From the NCBI RefSeq assembly GCF_003634935.1, contig NZ_RBXO01000001.1, positions 6,907,501-6,971,500 of the forward strand: DNA of 64,000 nucleotides. The letters are read 5' to 3'. The notes under the pieces are model-generated. The model made no database searches. It was given only the letters and a program-made list of their open reading frames with translations, and was not told the DNA's origin. Shown one piece after another: positions 16,715-25,199 of the stretch (the stretch's first letter is position 1; each line of letters opens with the position of its first letter). The translations under genes and the position numbers were made by a program. The DNA comes from Saccharothrix australiensis (GTDB taxonomy: Bacteria; Actinomycetota; Actinomycetes; Mycobacteriales; Pseudonocardiaceae).

Positions 16715-17587
16715 TCACACCGACTGGCGTTGTGCGCTGCCCCCGTGCGCGCGCTGAGCGGGTACCAGCACGTCGCCGTAGAGCGTTCGCTCGGTCTCCC
16801 GCTGCACCAGCGCGGCCAGTTCGCGCCGGGAAGCGGCCCGGCCCGGTGCGACCTCGTCCAGCACGCGCACCTCGACCACGAGGTCACGCAGCCGCAGCAC
16901 GCGGCGCAGGGAGTCGACCAGCGTGTCCGAGCCGACGAACGCCGCGCGGGTCGTCGGGGCGCCGCCCACCAGGTACCGCAGGACGACGGGCTGGACGGGC
17001 ACGCCGGCGTCCAGGGCCGCCTGGAACAGGGCCGGGCGGTACCGGCCGGAGGCCAGGCCGCACCACGTCGTGCCCTCGGCGTGGATGCCGACCGCCGCGC
17101 CGTCCCGCAGCGCGGCGGTCAGTTCGGCCACGGTGCCGGGCAGCAGGGACAGCCGCTCGCGGTCCAGGTAGACGGTCCTGGCCGCGGTGATCAGCCCGCC
17201 GAGCACGGGCCAGTCCTTGATGTCCCGCTTCGCGACCATCCTGATCGGCTGGACCGCGTCGATGGCCAGCTCGTCCAGCCACGACACGTGGTTGCTGACG
17301 ACGAGCACCCCGCGGCCGGGTGTCGCCTGGAACACCGGCGCGCCGACCACCGACAGCCGTGCGCCGAACGCCCGCACGAGGAGCCGGAACCAGCGGCGCA
17401 GCAGCGCTTCGCGGGTCCGCCCGCGCGTGGCCAGCGCCGCCAGGGCGACCGGCGCGCCGCAGGCGAGGACGGCCAGCGCCGCGCAGACCCGCCACGCCAC
17501 CCGGACGACGCCCACCTCGGCGGCCGTGCGGTCCACGCACCCGTCGCCGCACGGCGAGGACGGCATCCACGCGTGGGCGGCGGTCAT
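16715..17587 (-). CDS. olsA: PlsC-type O-acyltransferase, likely lyso-ornithine-lipid acyltransferase
   Basis: A 290-residue membrane-associated acyltransferase. An N-terminal hydrophobic anchor lies at about 27-50. The catalytic NHxxxxD motif is SNHVSWLDELA, and the acceptor motif is HAEGTTW. It overlaps the upstream GNAT gene by 4 nt (ATGA). That partner belongs to the OlsB family, so the pair is most simply read as OlsB-OlsA making ornithine lipids: OlsB N-acylates ornithine and this enzyme adds the second, ester-linked acyl chain. A phosphatidic-acid role (true PlsC) is the alternative. Homologue, from memory, of Rv3026c. Confidence 0.82.
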   Translation of the reverse strand: MTAAHAWMPSSPCGDGCVDRTAAEVGVVRVAWRVCAALAVLACGAPVALAALATRGRTREALLRRWFRLLVRAFGARLSVVGAPVFQATPGRGVLVVSNHVSWLDELAIDAVQPIRMVAKRDIKDWPVLGGLITAARTVYLDRERLSLLPGTVAELTAALRDGAAVGIHAEGTTWCGLASGRYRPALFQAALDAGVPVQPVVLRYLVGGAPTTRAAFVGSDTLVDSLRRVLRLRDLVVEVRVLDEVAPGRAASRRELAALVQRETERTLYGDVLVPAQRAHGGSAQRQSV

Positions 17588-18354
17588 GACGTCTCGCCCA
17601 GGAAGAACTTCAGGTAGCGCTGGTCGACGTGCTCCATCCCGAGCAGCACGAACAGGTCGGCGACACCGAAGTCCGGGTCCAGGGCCGGCCGCCCGCAAAC
17701 CCACGCCCCGAGCCGCAGGTAGCCCTTGAGCAGCGGCGGGAGGACGGTCTTGGCGGGGCGCTCCACCGCGTCCACGTCCCACGGGTTGAGCGGCGTGACG
17801 CGGTACCGCTCGGGCGCGTAGTGCTTGGCCCGCACCTGGTCCCACACGCCCGCCGCGTGCGAGCCGCCGTCGTGCAGCGGCACGGACGCGCACCCCACCA
17901 GCCAGGAGTGGCCGGACAGGAGCATGTAGCGGGCGATGCCCGCCCACACCAGCGACACGACGGCGCCGGTGCGGTGGTCGGGGTGGACGCACGAGCGGCC
18001 CGTCTCGACGACGGAGGGCCGCAGGTCGGCGAGGTTCGTCAGGTCGAACTCGGTGTCGGAGTACAGCCGGCCCGCGTCGGCGGCGCGTTCCGGCGGCAGC
18101 ATCCGGTAGGTGCCGACGATCTCGCCGGTCCGGTCGTCGCGCACCACGAGGTGGTCGCAGTGCTCGTCGAACGGGTCGACGTCGTGGCCCGCGACCGGCG
18201 AGTGCAGGGTCGCGCCCATCTCACCGGCGAAGACCTGGTGCCGCAGTCTCTGCGCGGCCACGACCTCGGCGCTGTCGCGGGCGACGAGCAGCGAGTAGCG
18301 CGGCGCGCCGGCGGTGGTGTCCCCGGTGCTGACAAGCAGTTGAGGCTGCGTCAT
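17584..18354 (-). CDS. olsB: OlsB-type N-acyltransferase (GNAT fold), ornithine lipid synthesis
   Basis: A 256-residue GNAT-fold protein of the hemolysin-like/OlsB family. It has VAAQRLRHQVFAGEMGA near the start (the typical RxLRYxVF signature), DPFDEHCDHLVV, SVVETGRSCVHPDHRTGAV (acyl-CoA-binding region) and GCASVPLHD. The expected reaction is transfer of a 3-hydroxyacyl group from acyl-ACP to the alpha-amino group of ornithine. Its stop overlaps the ATG of the PlsC-type gene by 4 nt. Homologue, from memory, of Rv3027c, whose annotation is only GCN5-related. Confidence 0.82.
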   Translation of the reverse strand: MTQPQLLVSTGDTTAGAPRYSLLVARDSAEVVAAQRLRHQVFAGEMGATLHSPVAGHDVDPFDEHCDHLVVRDDRTGEIVGTYRMLPPERAADAGRLYSDTEFDLTNLADLRPSVVETGRSCVHPDHRTGAVVSLVWAGIARYMLLSGHSWLVGCASVPLHDGGSHAAGVWDQVRAKHYAPERYRVTPLNPWDVDAVERPAKTVLPPLLKGYLRLGAWVCGRPALDPDFGVADLFVLLGMEHVDQRYLKFFLGETS

Positions 18355-18445
18355 GGGTCTGGTGTACCTACCCGATGGCGACCGACAGCAGGTCGTTCCG
18401 ATGACGCATTAGTGGCAGGTCGGTTAAACCCTGGTGTGCTGGAAT

Positions 18446-18489
18446 GCGCCGAGGGCCGCACCCGCGTGATCGGGTACGGCCCTCGGCGC
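18446..18489 (-). terminator. Terminator of the etfB-etfA operon
   Basis: A perfect 13-bp stem, 18446-18458 with 18477-18489, begins 11 nt past the etfA stop on the minus strand. Confidence 0.75.
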
Positions 18490-18500
18490 CGGAAAAATGA

Positions 18501-19460
18501 TCAGCCCTTGCGCTTCTCGACCTCTTCGGTGAGCTGCGGCGCGACCTTGAACAGGTCGCCCACCACGCCGAAGTCGGCGATCTCGAAGATCGGCGCCTCG
18601 GCGTCCTTGTTCACCGCGATGATCGTCTTCGACGTCTGCATGCCGGCGCGGTGCTGAATTGCGCCGGAGATGCCCAGCGCGATGTAGAGCTGCGGCGAAA
18701 CCGTCTTGCCGGTCTGACCGACCTGGAACTGGTGCGGGTAGTAGCCGGAGTCCACCGCGGCGCGCGACGCGCCCACGGCCGCGCCGAGGCTGTCGGCGAG
18801 CTTCTCCACGACCTCGAAGCTCTCCGCCGAGCCGACGCCGCGCCCACCGGACACGACGACCGACGCCTCGGTCAGCTCGGGGCGGTCGCCGCCGACGACC
18901 GGCTCGCGGCCGGTCACGCGGGTCACCTTGGCGGGGTCCGCGGCGGGCAGCTCCACGGCCTGCTCGACCGCGTCGCCGGGCGCCTCCTCGGCCTCCACGC
19001 CGCCGGGGCGCACGGCGATGACGGGCACGCCGCCGGTCACCTCGGACTTCACGATGTACGCGCCGCCGAAGACCGACTGCGTGCCGACGCCCTCGCCGTC
19101 GAGGTCGACCACGTCGTAGAGCAGGCCGGAGCCGAGGCGCGCCGCGAGCCTGCCCGCGACCTCCTTGCCCTCCAGCGTCGCCGCCACGAGGACGGCGGCC
19201 GGGGAGGCGGTGCCCGCGATGGTCGCCAGCGCGTCCACCTTCGGCGTGACGAGGTGCTGCACGGCGTCCTCGGACTCCACCGCGTACACCTTGGCCGCGC
19301 CGTAGCGGGCCAGGGACTCCCTCACCTTGCCCGCGGTGCCGGGCGATCCGACCACCACCGCGGACGGCTCGCCGAGACGGCGCGCGGCGGATAGAAGCTC
19401 ATGGGTGACCTTCTTGACCTCGCCGTCGACGTGGTCGACGAGGACCAGGACCTCAGACAT
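18501..19460 (-). CDS. etfA: Electron transfer flavoprotein alpha subunit
   Basis: A 319-residue FAD-binding ETF subunit that accepts electrons from acyl-CoA and other flavin dehydrogenases and passes them to the quinone pool. The C-terminal FAD domain is complete: VVSGGRGVGSAESFEVV, ASRAAVDSGYYPHQFQVGQTG, YIALGISGAIQHRAGM and IIAVNKDAEAPIFEIADFG. It follows etfB after 17 nt. The downstream hairpin ends the operon. Homologue of FixB, from memory Rv3028c. The likely metabolic link is fatty-acid and amino-acid oxidation. Confidence 0.96.
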   Translation of the reverse strand: MSEVLVLVDHVDGEVKKVTHELLSAARRLGEPSAVVVGSPGTAGKVRESLARYGAAKVYAVESEDAVQHLVTPKVDALATIAGTASPAAVLVAATLEGKEVAGRLAARLGSGLLYDVVDLDGEGVGTQSVFGGAYIVKSEVTGGVPVIAVRPGGVEAEEAPGDAVEQAVELPAADPAKVTRVTGREPVVGGDRPELTEASVVVSGGRGVGSAESFEVVEKLADSLGAAVGASRAAVDSGYYPHQFQVGQTGKTVSPQLYIALGISGAIQHRAGMQTSKTIIAVNKDAEAPIFEIADFGVVGDLFKVAPQLTEEVEKRKG

Positions 19461-19477
19461 TTGTTCCCTCCTCGCCT

Positions 19478-20260
19478 TCAGATGAGCTTCTGGCCGACCA
19501 GGTACTCGGCGATCTTCGATCCGCCGTCACCCGAGTCCTCGACGCGCTGACCGGCGCTGCGCGGCGGCTTGGGCGCCGCCTCCAGCACCCGCGACCGGGC
19601 CGCGCCGAGGCCGACCTCGCCCGCGTCCAGCCCGAGGTCCGCCACGGTGAGCGTGGTCACGGGCTTCTTCTTCGCCGCCATGATGCCCTTGAAGGACGGG
19701 TAGCGCGGCTCGTTGATCTTCTCGGTCACGCTGACCACGGCGGGCAGGTTCGCCTCCAGGAACGCCAGGCCCTCGTCGGTCTCCCGCTCGGCCTTGATCA
19801 CGCCGCCCTCGACGGTCAGCTTGCGCACCTGGGTGACCTGCGGCAGGCCCAGCAGTTCGGCCAGGATCGCGGGCACCGCGCCCGCGCGGCCGTCGGTCGC
19901 CTCGTTGCCCGCGATGACGAGGTCGAAGCCCTCCACCGTGCCGATGGCCTTGGCGAGCACCTTGGCGGTGGCCAGCACGTCGGAGCCGTGCAGCGCCTCG
20001 TCGGAGACGTGGACCGCCTTGTCCGCGCCCATCGACAGCGCCTTGCGGATCGCGTCGGTGGCGCGGTCGGGACCCATCGCGACGACGGTCACCTCGCCGC
20101 CGTGCGCCTCCTGGAGCAGCAGCGCTTCCTCCACCGCGCGCTCGTTGATCTCGTCGAGCACGGCGTCCGCGGATTCGCGGTCGAGGGTGTGGTCGGCGTC
20201 GGTGAGCTTGCGCTCGGACCAGGTGTCGGGCACCTGCTTGACCAGGACGACAATGTTCAT
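19478..20260 (-). CDS. etfB: Electron transfer flavoprotein beta subunit
   Basis: A 260-residue adenosine-phosphate-binding partner of EtfA. It shows MNIVVLVKQVPDT at the start, VVAMGPDRATDAIRKALSMG and AGNEATDGRAGAVPA, all standard for EtfB/FixA. An AGGAGG-like sequence precedes the ATG. It is the first gene of the two-gene etf operon; its promoter must lie in the 289-bp gap shared divergently with the DegV gene. Homologue, from memory, of Rv3029c. Confidence 0.96.
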   Translation of the reverse strand: MNIVVLVKQVPDTWSERKLTDADHTLDRESADAVLDEINERAVEEALLLQEAHGGEVTVVAMGPDRATDAIRKALSMGADKAVHVSDEALHGSDVLATAKVLAKAIGTVEGFDLVIAGNEATDGRAGAVPAILAELLGLPQVTQVRKLTVEGGVIKAERETDEGLAFLEANLPAVVSVTEKINEPRYPSFKGIMAAKKKPVTTLTVADLGLDAGEVGLGAARSRVLEAAPKPPRSAGQRVEDSGDGGSKIAEYLVGQKLI

Positions 20261-20549
20261 GGGTCCTCTTCGACCTCCTGCGGACGGGCGGCGATGTTCG
20301 GGCGAAGCGGTGGCCTGCGACCGGTCGCCGGGTGTTCCAGTGTGAATCGTGACCCTGCCATGTCATCACCGCATTGGCATGGTGGTGTCGGCCACCCGAA
20401 TGTTACCCACCAGTAGCGGCGGGTGGAACGGCGGCCCCGGCCATAGCGCGTGACGATCCCCACAAGCGTTATGAGGCCGATTGAGCGACATCGTGCGTGC
20501 CCCCGGCGGCGTTACAGCGGACGCCGCTGCTCGGCTAGGGTCCGAACAC

Positions 20550-21392
20550 ATGCACCGTCGAGTAGCGATCGTCACCGACTCCACCGCGTGCCTGCCGGAC
20601 CAGCTGGCCGAGAAGCTCGGCGTCACGGTCGCGCAGATCCAGGTCCGCATCGGTGACTGGGTGGACGACGAGGCCCGCGTGCCGCTGCCCAAGCTCGTGG
20701 ACGCACTGCGCGACCGGCTCGACGTGGCCACCGCGCCACCCGACCCCGGCGCGTTCTTCTGGGCCTACTCCGACGCGGCGGCGGCCGGGGTGGAGGCGAT
20801 CGTGTCGCTGCACGTGTCGACCGGGCTGTCGAAGACCGCCGAGGCCGCGCGGGACGCGGCGACGCAGGTGAAGGTGCCGGTGCACGTGGTGGACACGCGG
20901 ACGTGCGGCATGAGCCTCGGGTACGCGGTCGTGGCCGCGGCGACGGCCGCGGCGGCGGGCGCCGACGTGCAGCGCGTGCTCTCCCACGCGCAGCGCAGCT
21001 TCCACCGCAGCACCGAGCTGATCTACGTGGACACGCTGGAGTTCCTGCGGCGCGGCGGGCGGATCGGCGCGGCGGCGGCGCTGCTCGGGTCGGCGCTGGC
21101 CGTGAAGCCGCTGCTGACGTTGGCCGACGGGCGGATCACGCCGCTGGACCGGGCGCTCGGGTCGGAACGCGCGCTGCGCAAGCTGGTCGACCTGGCGGTG
21201 CGGCGGGCCGGCACCGGGCAGGTCGACATCGCGGTCGAGCACTTCGACGCGCCGGAACGGGCGCAATCCGTGCTGGACCAGTTGCGCGCCAAGCTGCCCG
21301 ACGTGCGGCGATTCCTGCTGACGCGGGTGAGCCCGGCGATCGGGGCGCACATCGGTCCGGGCGCGCTCGGGGTGACCGTTTCGCCGGTTTAG
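20550..21392 (+). CDS. DegV-family fatty-acid-binding protein
   Basis: A 280-residue protein of the DegV/FakB family. It shows VAIVTDSTACLP (fatty-acid carboxylate contacts), VSLHVSTGLSKTAEAA and IYVDTLEFLRRGGRIGAAAALLG. In Firmicutes the FakB members present a fatty acid to the kinase FakA; no fakA is here, so the role in this organism is open. ATG 20550 is chosen because TAGGGT ends 8 nt before it, pointing to a leaderless message, and because the fold begins with HRRVAIVTDS. Confidence 0.9.
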   Translation: MHRRVAIVTDSTACLPDQLAEKLGVTVAQIQVRIGDWVDDEARVPLPKLVDALRDRLDVATAPPDPGAFFWAYSDAAAAGVEAIVSLHVSTGLSKTAEAARDAATQVKVPVHVVDTRTCGMSLGYAVVAAATAAAAGADVQRVLSHAQRSFHRSTELIYVDTLEFLRRGGRIGAAAALLGSALAVKPLLTLADGRITPLDRALGSERALRKLVDLAVRRAGTGQVDIAVEHFDAPERAQSVLDQLRAKLPDVRRFLLTRVSPAIGAHIGPGALGVTVSPV

Positions 21393-21441
21393 GAACTCCG
21401 CACGAGGTTTCTTCGTTGGCCCGGTGGGGAAAGGAGAGGAC

Positions 21442-21585
21442 ATGGCATCCCTGTTCAGCAGGATCACCGCGTTCACTCGCAGCCCGCAGGGCCGGCGGAT
21501 CACCGAACAGCTCAAGCACGCCGCCCGCGACCCGCGCAACCGGGCCAGGGCGCAGCAGCTGCTGCGGAAGCTGCGCAAGCGCTGA
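21442..21585 (+). CDS. Small basic helical protein (47 aa)
   Basis: A short gene with a strong ribosome-binding site (AAGGAGAGGA, 2 nt before the ATG). The product begins MASLFSRITAFTRSPQG and ends QLLRKLRKR; it is Arg/Lys-rich and predicted helical, without a membrane segment. It sits 49 nt after the DegV gene on the same strand and ends 4 nt before the convergent Asp-rich membrane protein gene. I recall similar short proteins in actinobacteria, but not their function; nucleic-acid binding is only a guess. Confidence 0.72.
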   Translation: MASLFSRITAFTRSPQGRRITEQLKHAARDPRNRARAQQLLRKLRKR

Positions 21586-21589
21586 GCCG

Positions 21590-22273
21590 TCAGCCCGGTC
21601 CTCGGCGCGTGGTGTCGCGGGCGTTCCGGAGCACCGCGCCGTCGACCGGGCCGCGCACCTCGGCGGGCTCGACCGGACGACCGTCCGCGTGATCGACGTC
21701 CGCGCCGTCGACAACCGGGCAAGCGACGTCCGGGCCGTCGGCGTCCGGGCGGGTGCCGTTCAGGCGCTCGACATCCGGGTGGTCGACGTCCACGAGGTCG
21801 GCGTCCGGGTGACCGGCGTCCGCACGGTCGGCGTCCGGGTGGTCGACGTCCGACCGCGGCACGAGCCCGACGTCGTCGAGTTCCGGGCTGTCGGAGTGGG
21901 GTGCGGCGGCTCCGGCTGCCGCGGGTTCCGGTACTGCGGGTTCCGGTGCCGCGGGTTCCGGTGCCGCGGGCAACACCGCCTCCGGGACGAATCGACCCAC
22001 CGGGTCCAGCGACGGCACCAGCGTCAGCGCCGGACGGGTCGGCTCCTCCGGCGGAGCGGTGATCGGCAGCCCCACGACCGGGTTGCGGTGGATGGGCCTG
22101 GTCGCGTACTCCTCCCGAGGGAGGCGGAGGTCGAGCTTCGGTTCCGCGCGCCACACCGGCGGCGGGGTCGGCTCCGGTTCCGGCTCGCGTCTGAGCATGT
22201 ACGCCGTGAGCACGCACCCCGCCGCGAACGACAGGGCGCACAACCCGAAGACGAAGGCGATCGCGCCTGACAT
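21590..22273 (-). CDS. Single-pass membrane protein with Pro/Ala region and Asp/His repeat tail
   Basis: A 227-residue protein of unknown function. One membrane segment (IAFVFGLCALSFAAGCVLTAYML, about 5-27) is followed by RREPEPEPTPPP. A Pro/Ala-rich stretch comes at about 95-125, then an acidic repeat tail of about 80 residues with units like HPDADRADAG and HPDADLVDVD. The tail could bind divalent cations, but the DNA repeats behind it may simply be expanding. It is the last gene of a minus-strand cassette and follows the OmpA-like gene after 7 nt. Confidence 0.7.
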   Translation of the reverse strand: MSGAIAFVFGLCALSFAAGCVLTAYMLRREPEPEPTPPPVWRAEPKLDLRLPREEYATRPIHRNPVVGLPITAPPEEPTRPALTLVPSLDPVGRFVPEAVLPAAPEPAAPEPAVPEPAAAGAAAPHSDSPELDDVGLVPRSDVDHPDADRADAGHPDADLVDVDHPDVERLNGTRPDADGPDVACPVVDGADVDHADGRPVEPAEVRGPVDGAVLRNARDTTRRGPG

Positions 22274-22280
22274 AACGCTC

Positions 22281-22871
22281 CTACCCGACGAGCACGTCGA
22301 CCTGGGGACCGCTCTCGGACGGCGCGCCCCAGACCGCGTCCACGACGACCCGCGTGCTGATGACCTCGGCCGGCACGCCGCGTGCGACGAGGGAGTCGCG
22401 CACCAGCTCCGCCCGCCGCTGGGCGAGGTCGGCGAGGCGGTGGTCGGGCGTCTCGCCCTGCCACGCGTGCGCGACCAGCGCCACCGCCGCGCCGGACGTC
22501 CCCGCCAACAGGTCGCCGACGCCCCGCTGCACCTCCGCGCCCCGGCCCGCGTGCTCGGTGCCGCCGGGCGCGAAGGTGATGCCCTTGACCCCGTTGGCGG
22601 CGAACAGGCTCGCCACGTTCTGCCGCACCGACTCGGCCGACGGCGCGAGCGACGCGGGCAGCGCCGGCGACCCGCTGACGCCCAGCGGCTCGGCGGTGGG
22701 GCGCACCGGCACCGGGCGGCGGGTCGGGTGGGCCAGGACGTGGCCGGTCGGCCCGACCACCGTCGCGCCGGACAGCTCTTCGCCGTACACCGTGAAGCCG
22801 AACGCCGTGAGCGCCGCGGACACCACGACCGCGCCCACGACCAACGGCGTGAGCGGCAGTCCAGGGGGCAT
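22281..22871 (-). CDS. Membrane-anchored OmpA/MotB-like domain protein
   Basis: A 196-residue protein with an N-terminal membrane segment (LVVGAVVVSAALTAFGFTVYG) and an extracytoplasmic C-terminal half. VRQNVASLFAANGVKGITFAPGGTEHAG and LADLAQRRAELVRDSLVARGVPAEVI follow the OmpA/MotB peptidoglycan-binding pattern, though without a clear DAP-binding Asp/Arg pair visible by eye. The start overlaps the coiled-coil gene by one base (TGATG), so it is co-translated with it. Probable role: tethering the complex to the cell wall. Confidence 0.7.
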   Translation of the reverse strand: MPPGLPLTPLVVGAVVVSAALTAFGFTVYGEELSGATVVGPTGHVLAHPTRRPVPVRPTAEPLGVSGSPALPASLAPSAESVRQNVASLFAANGVKGITFAPGGTEHAGRGAEVQRGVGDLLAGTSGAAVALVAHAWQGETPDHRLADLAQRRAELVRDSLVARGVPAEVISTRVVVDAVWGAPSESGPQVDVLVG

Positions 22872-24136
22872 CAGGCGCCGACCCTTTCCTCGTCCGACAC
22901 GACATCCGACGCGGGGCCCGGCCCGGCGCCGGCCTTGGCGGCCGACCCGGAGCCCGACTCGGAGCCCCGCTTGGCACCCGACTCGGCATTCGACGCGGAA
23001 CCCGCCTCGGCACCCGGCTTGGCACTCGGCTTGGCACCCGGCTCGGAACCGGACTCCGCACCGGAGGTCGTACCCGACTTGGCGGCCGACTTGGCGGCCG
23101 AGGCGCCGCCCACCCCCGCGCCGGCTCCCGCGCCGACCTCGGCGCTCGACCCGGCACCCGACCCGGCGTCGGCGACCGCGTCCAGCGCGCCCTCCGGCAC
23201 GGTCTGCTCCGGGATCAGGTTCGGCACCCGGTCCACCGCCGCCGCCAGCACGGAGCGCGCGGCCGCCAGCTGGTCCGCGACGTTCCGGCGCAGCTCCTCC
23301 AGCTCGTCCGTGCGCCGCTGGATCTCCGCGATCCGGCGCTGCGCCTCCCGGCACGCCATCTTCACCACGAACGAGGCCCGCGCGTTCGCCAGCGCCTCCT
23401 GCTCGGCGAGGCGCTGCGCGACCTCCTTGCGCCGCCGCTTCACGATCAGGTCGAAGTACTTCTTGGCCTTCTCCCGCTTCTGCGCGGCCTCGGCGGCGAG
23501 CCGCTCGCACTGCTCGGTGGCGTCCTGCACGAGGGCGTCCGCCTTCTGCTGGGCGAGCGAGACCATCGCCGCGCACTGCGCCTCGACCCGCTCGGTGCGC
23601 TTCTGGAGGTGGGTCTCGGTCTCGGCGCGGCGGCGTTCGAGGTCGACCTCGCGCTGCTCCAGCTCGGCGGTCCGGCGGGCGGCGACGTCCCGCTGCTCGC
23701 GGGCGTGCGCCTCGACGGCGGCGCGCAGCACCGCGACCTCCTCGTCGGCCTTCCGGCGCTGCTCGGCCAGCTCGACCTGGGTGCGCTTGCGCAGCGCCTC
23801 GACGTCGCGCTCGGCGCGCAGCCTCAGGTCCGCGGCCTCCTCCTCCGCGAGCAGCAGCATCCGGTGCAGGCGCTCGGTGGCGCCCGCCGTGGTGTTCGGC
23901 GCCATCTCCAGCCGCTCGACCCGCGCCCGCGCCTCCTCCAGGTCGTGCCGGGTCATCTCCAGGATCTTGCGGAGGTCGGCCGCCTGCGCCAACGCCTCGG
24001 CGCGGTCCACGCTGGTGAACCGGAGCTGTTCCTCCAGGTTCTCGACGTGCTCGATCACCTGTCGTCGGTGGAATCCGCGGTAGACGACGTCGAAATCCGC
24101 GTGCAGCGGAACAATCTCGGGATCTTTCGCACTCAT
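22871..24136 (-). CDS. DivIVA-like long coiled-coil protein with Ala/Ser/Gly tail
   Basis: A 421-residue cytoplasmic protein. Residues 10-40 (DFDVVYRGFHRRQVIEHVENLEEQL) resemble the DivIVA/Wag31 N-terminal motif that senses curved membrane. From about 40 to 300 it is almost continuous heptad coiled coil rich in Arg/Glu/Ala. The last about 100 residues are low-complexity Ala/Ser/Gly/Lys/Glu units such as AKSAAKSG and AKPGAEAGS. It is the first gene of a three-gene cassette with the OmpA-like and Asp-rich membrane proteins. A cytoskeletal or polar-growth scaffold is the likely role by inference. Confidence 0.75.
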   Translation of the reverse strand: MSAKDPEIVPLHADFDVVYRGFHRRQVIEHVENLEEQLRFTSVDRAEALAQAADLRKILEMTRHDLEEARARVERLEMAPNTTAGATERLHRMLLLAEEEAADLRLRAERDVEALRKRTQVELAEQRRKADEEVAVLRAAVEAHAREQRDVAARRTAELEQREVDLERRRAETETHLQKRTERVEAQCAAMVSLAQQKADALVQDATEQCERLAAEAAQKREKAKKYFDLIVKRRRKEVAQRLAEQEALANARASFVVKMACREAQRRIAEIQRRTDELEELRRNVADQLAAARSVLAAAVDRVPNLIPEQTVPEGALDAVADAGSGAGSSAEVGAGAGAGVGGASAAKSAAKSGTTSGAESGSEPGAKPSAKPGAEAGSASNAESGAKRGSESGSGSAAKAGAGPGPASDVVSDEERVGA

Positions 24137-24452
24137 GGCCGCCCCACTCGTTCGAAGATTGTCCGAGGATACCCAGCGTGAGAGGACTGAACCAGCAGGT
24201 GACCGGCCGGGAAAGCGCCGGTGGGGTACCGCCCGCCGAGCCGCCTGGCAGGGCAAACAATGGACTCGAAGATCAACTGACTCGAACGCCACGTCACCCG
24301 ATGGTGTCATTTCAGCCAAAAGGAGGGGCATCGCGACAATGCCGGTTCCACTCGACCTCTGGTAACTAGTCCGAACAACTTCACACGGAATAGTGACACC
24401 CGATGTGGCGGGCGATGGCTACCCGCGAGTAACGAGCAACTAGGCTGGGCCG
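24137..24452. other. Divergent intergenic region
   Basis: About 315 bases between the coiled-coil gene (minus) and the methyltransferase (plus). A TATCCT -10-like box for the minus gene lies near 24168-24173, and TAGGCT at 24441-24446 serves the plus gene 6 nt before its GTG. AAGGAGGGG at 24319-24327 is followed by an eight-codon frame (MPVPLDLW). No larger gene is supported. Confidence 0.5.
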
Positions 24453-25199
24453 GTGACCGTCGAGCCGCTGCCCCTCACCGGCGAGCGCACCGTGCCGGGT
24501 ATCGCCGTCGAGAACTACTGGTTCCGCCGCCACGAGGCGGCCTACCTCGACCTCGTGCGGCACTGCGCGGGCGCGGTCGTGCTGGAGGCGGGCTGCGGCG
24601 AGGGCTACGGCGCGGCGCTGATCGCCCGGCACGCCGCGCGCGTCGTCGCCCTGGACTACGACGAGCCGACCGCGGCGCACGCGGCGCGGGCGTACCCGGG
24701 GCTGGACGTGGTGCGCGGCAACCTGGCCGCGCTGCCGCTGCGGGACGCGAGCGTCGACGTGGTGGCGAACCTCCAGGTCCTCGAACACCTGTGGGACCAG
24801 GAGGGCTTCCTGGCGGAGTGCGCGCGGGTCCTGCGGCCCGGCGGTCGGCTGCTGCTGACGACGCCGAACCGGATCACCTTCTCCCCCGGCCGGGACACGC
24901 CGCTGAACCCGTTCCACACCAGGGAACTCGCGGCCGACGAGCTGGCCGGCCTGCTCACCGGCGCGGGCCTGGCGGTCGAGCTGCTCGCCGGGCTGCGGCA
25001 CGGGCCCCGGCTGCGGGCGCTGGACGCGCGGTTCGGCGGGTCGCTCATCGACGCCCAGGTGGCGGTGGCGGTGGCCGGCGGGCCGTGGCCGCCCGACCTG
25101 CTGGCCGCGGTGGGCGGGGTCCGCAGCGACGACTTCGAGCTGGCCACCGACGACGTGGACGCGTCGCTGGACCTGGTGGCCGTGGCGGTCCGGCCATGA
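24453..25199 (+). CDS. SAM-dependent methyltransferase of the methylglucan cluster
   Basis: A 248-residue class I methyltransferase. SAM motif I is VVLEAGCGEGYGA, the acidic loop is VVALDYDE, and post-motifs are ANLQVLEHLWD and RVLRPGGRLLLTTPN. It overlaps the GH57 gene by 4 nt (ATGA). The same methyltransferase-GH57-GT4 order occurs, from memory, as Rv3030-Rv3032 in M. tuberculosis, where the genes are tied to methylglucose lipopolysaccharide synthesis. O-methylation of a sugar is therefore the likely reaction. GTG 24453 follows TAGGCT by 6 nt, suggesting a leaderless message. Confidence 0.85.
   Translation: MTVEPLPLTGERTVPGIAVENYWFRRHEAAYLDLVRHCAGAVVLEAGCGEGYGAALIARHAARVVALDYDEPTAAHAARAYPGLDVVRGNLAALPLRDASVDVVANLQVLEHLWDQEGFLAECARVLRPGGRLLLTTPNRITFSPGRDTPLNPFHTRELAADELAGLLTGAGLAVELLAGLRHGPRLRALDARFGGSLIDAQVAVAVAGGPWPPDLLAAVGGVRSDDFELATDDVDASLDLVAVAVRP

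Noticed and set aside
24339-24365. Eight-codon frame MPVPLDLW behind AAGGAGGGG
   Set aside because: The ribosome-binding site is good, but so short a frame in a divergent promoter region cannot be supported as a gene from sequence alone.
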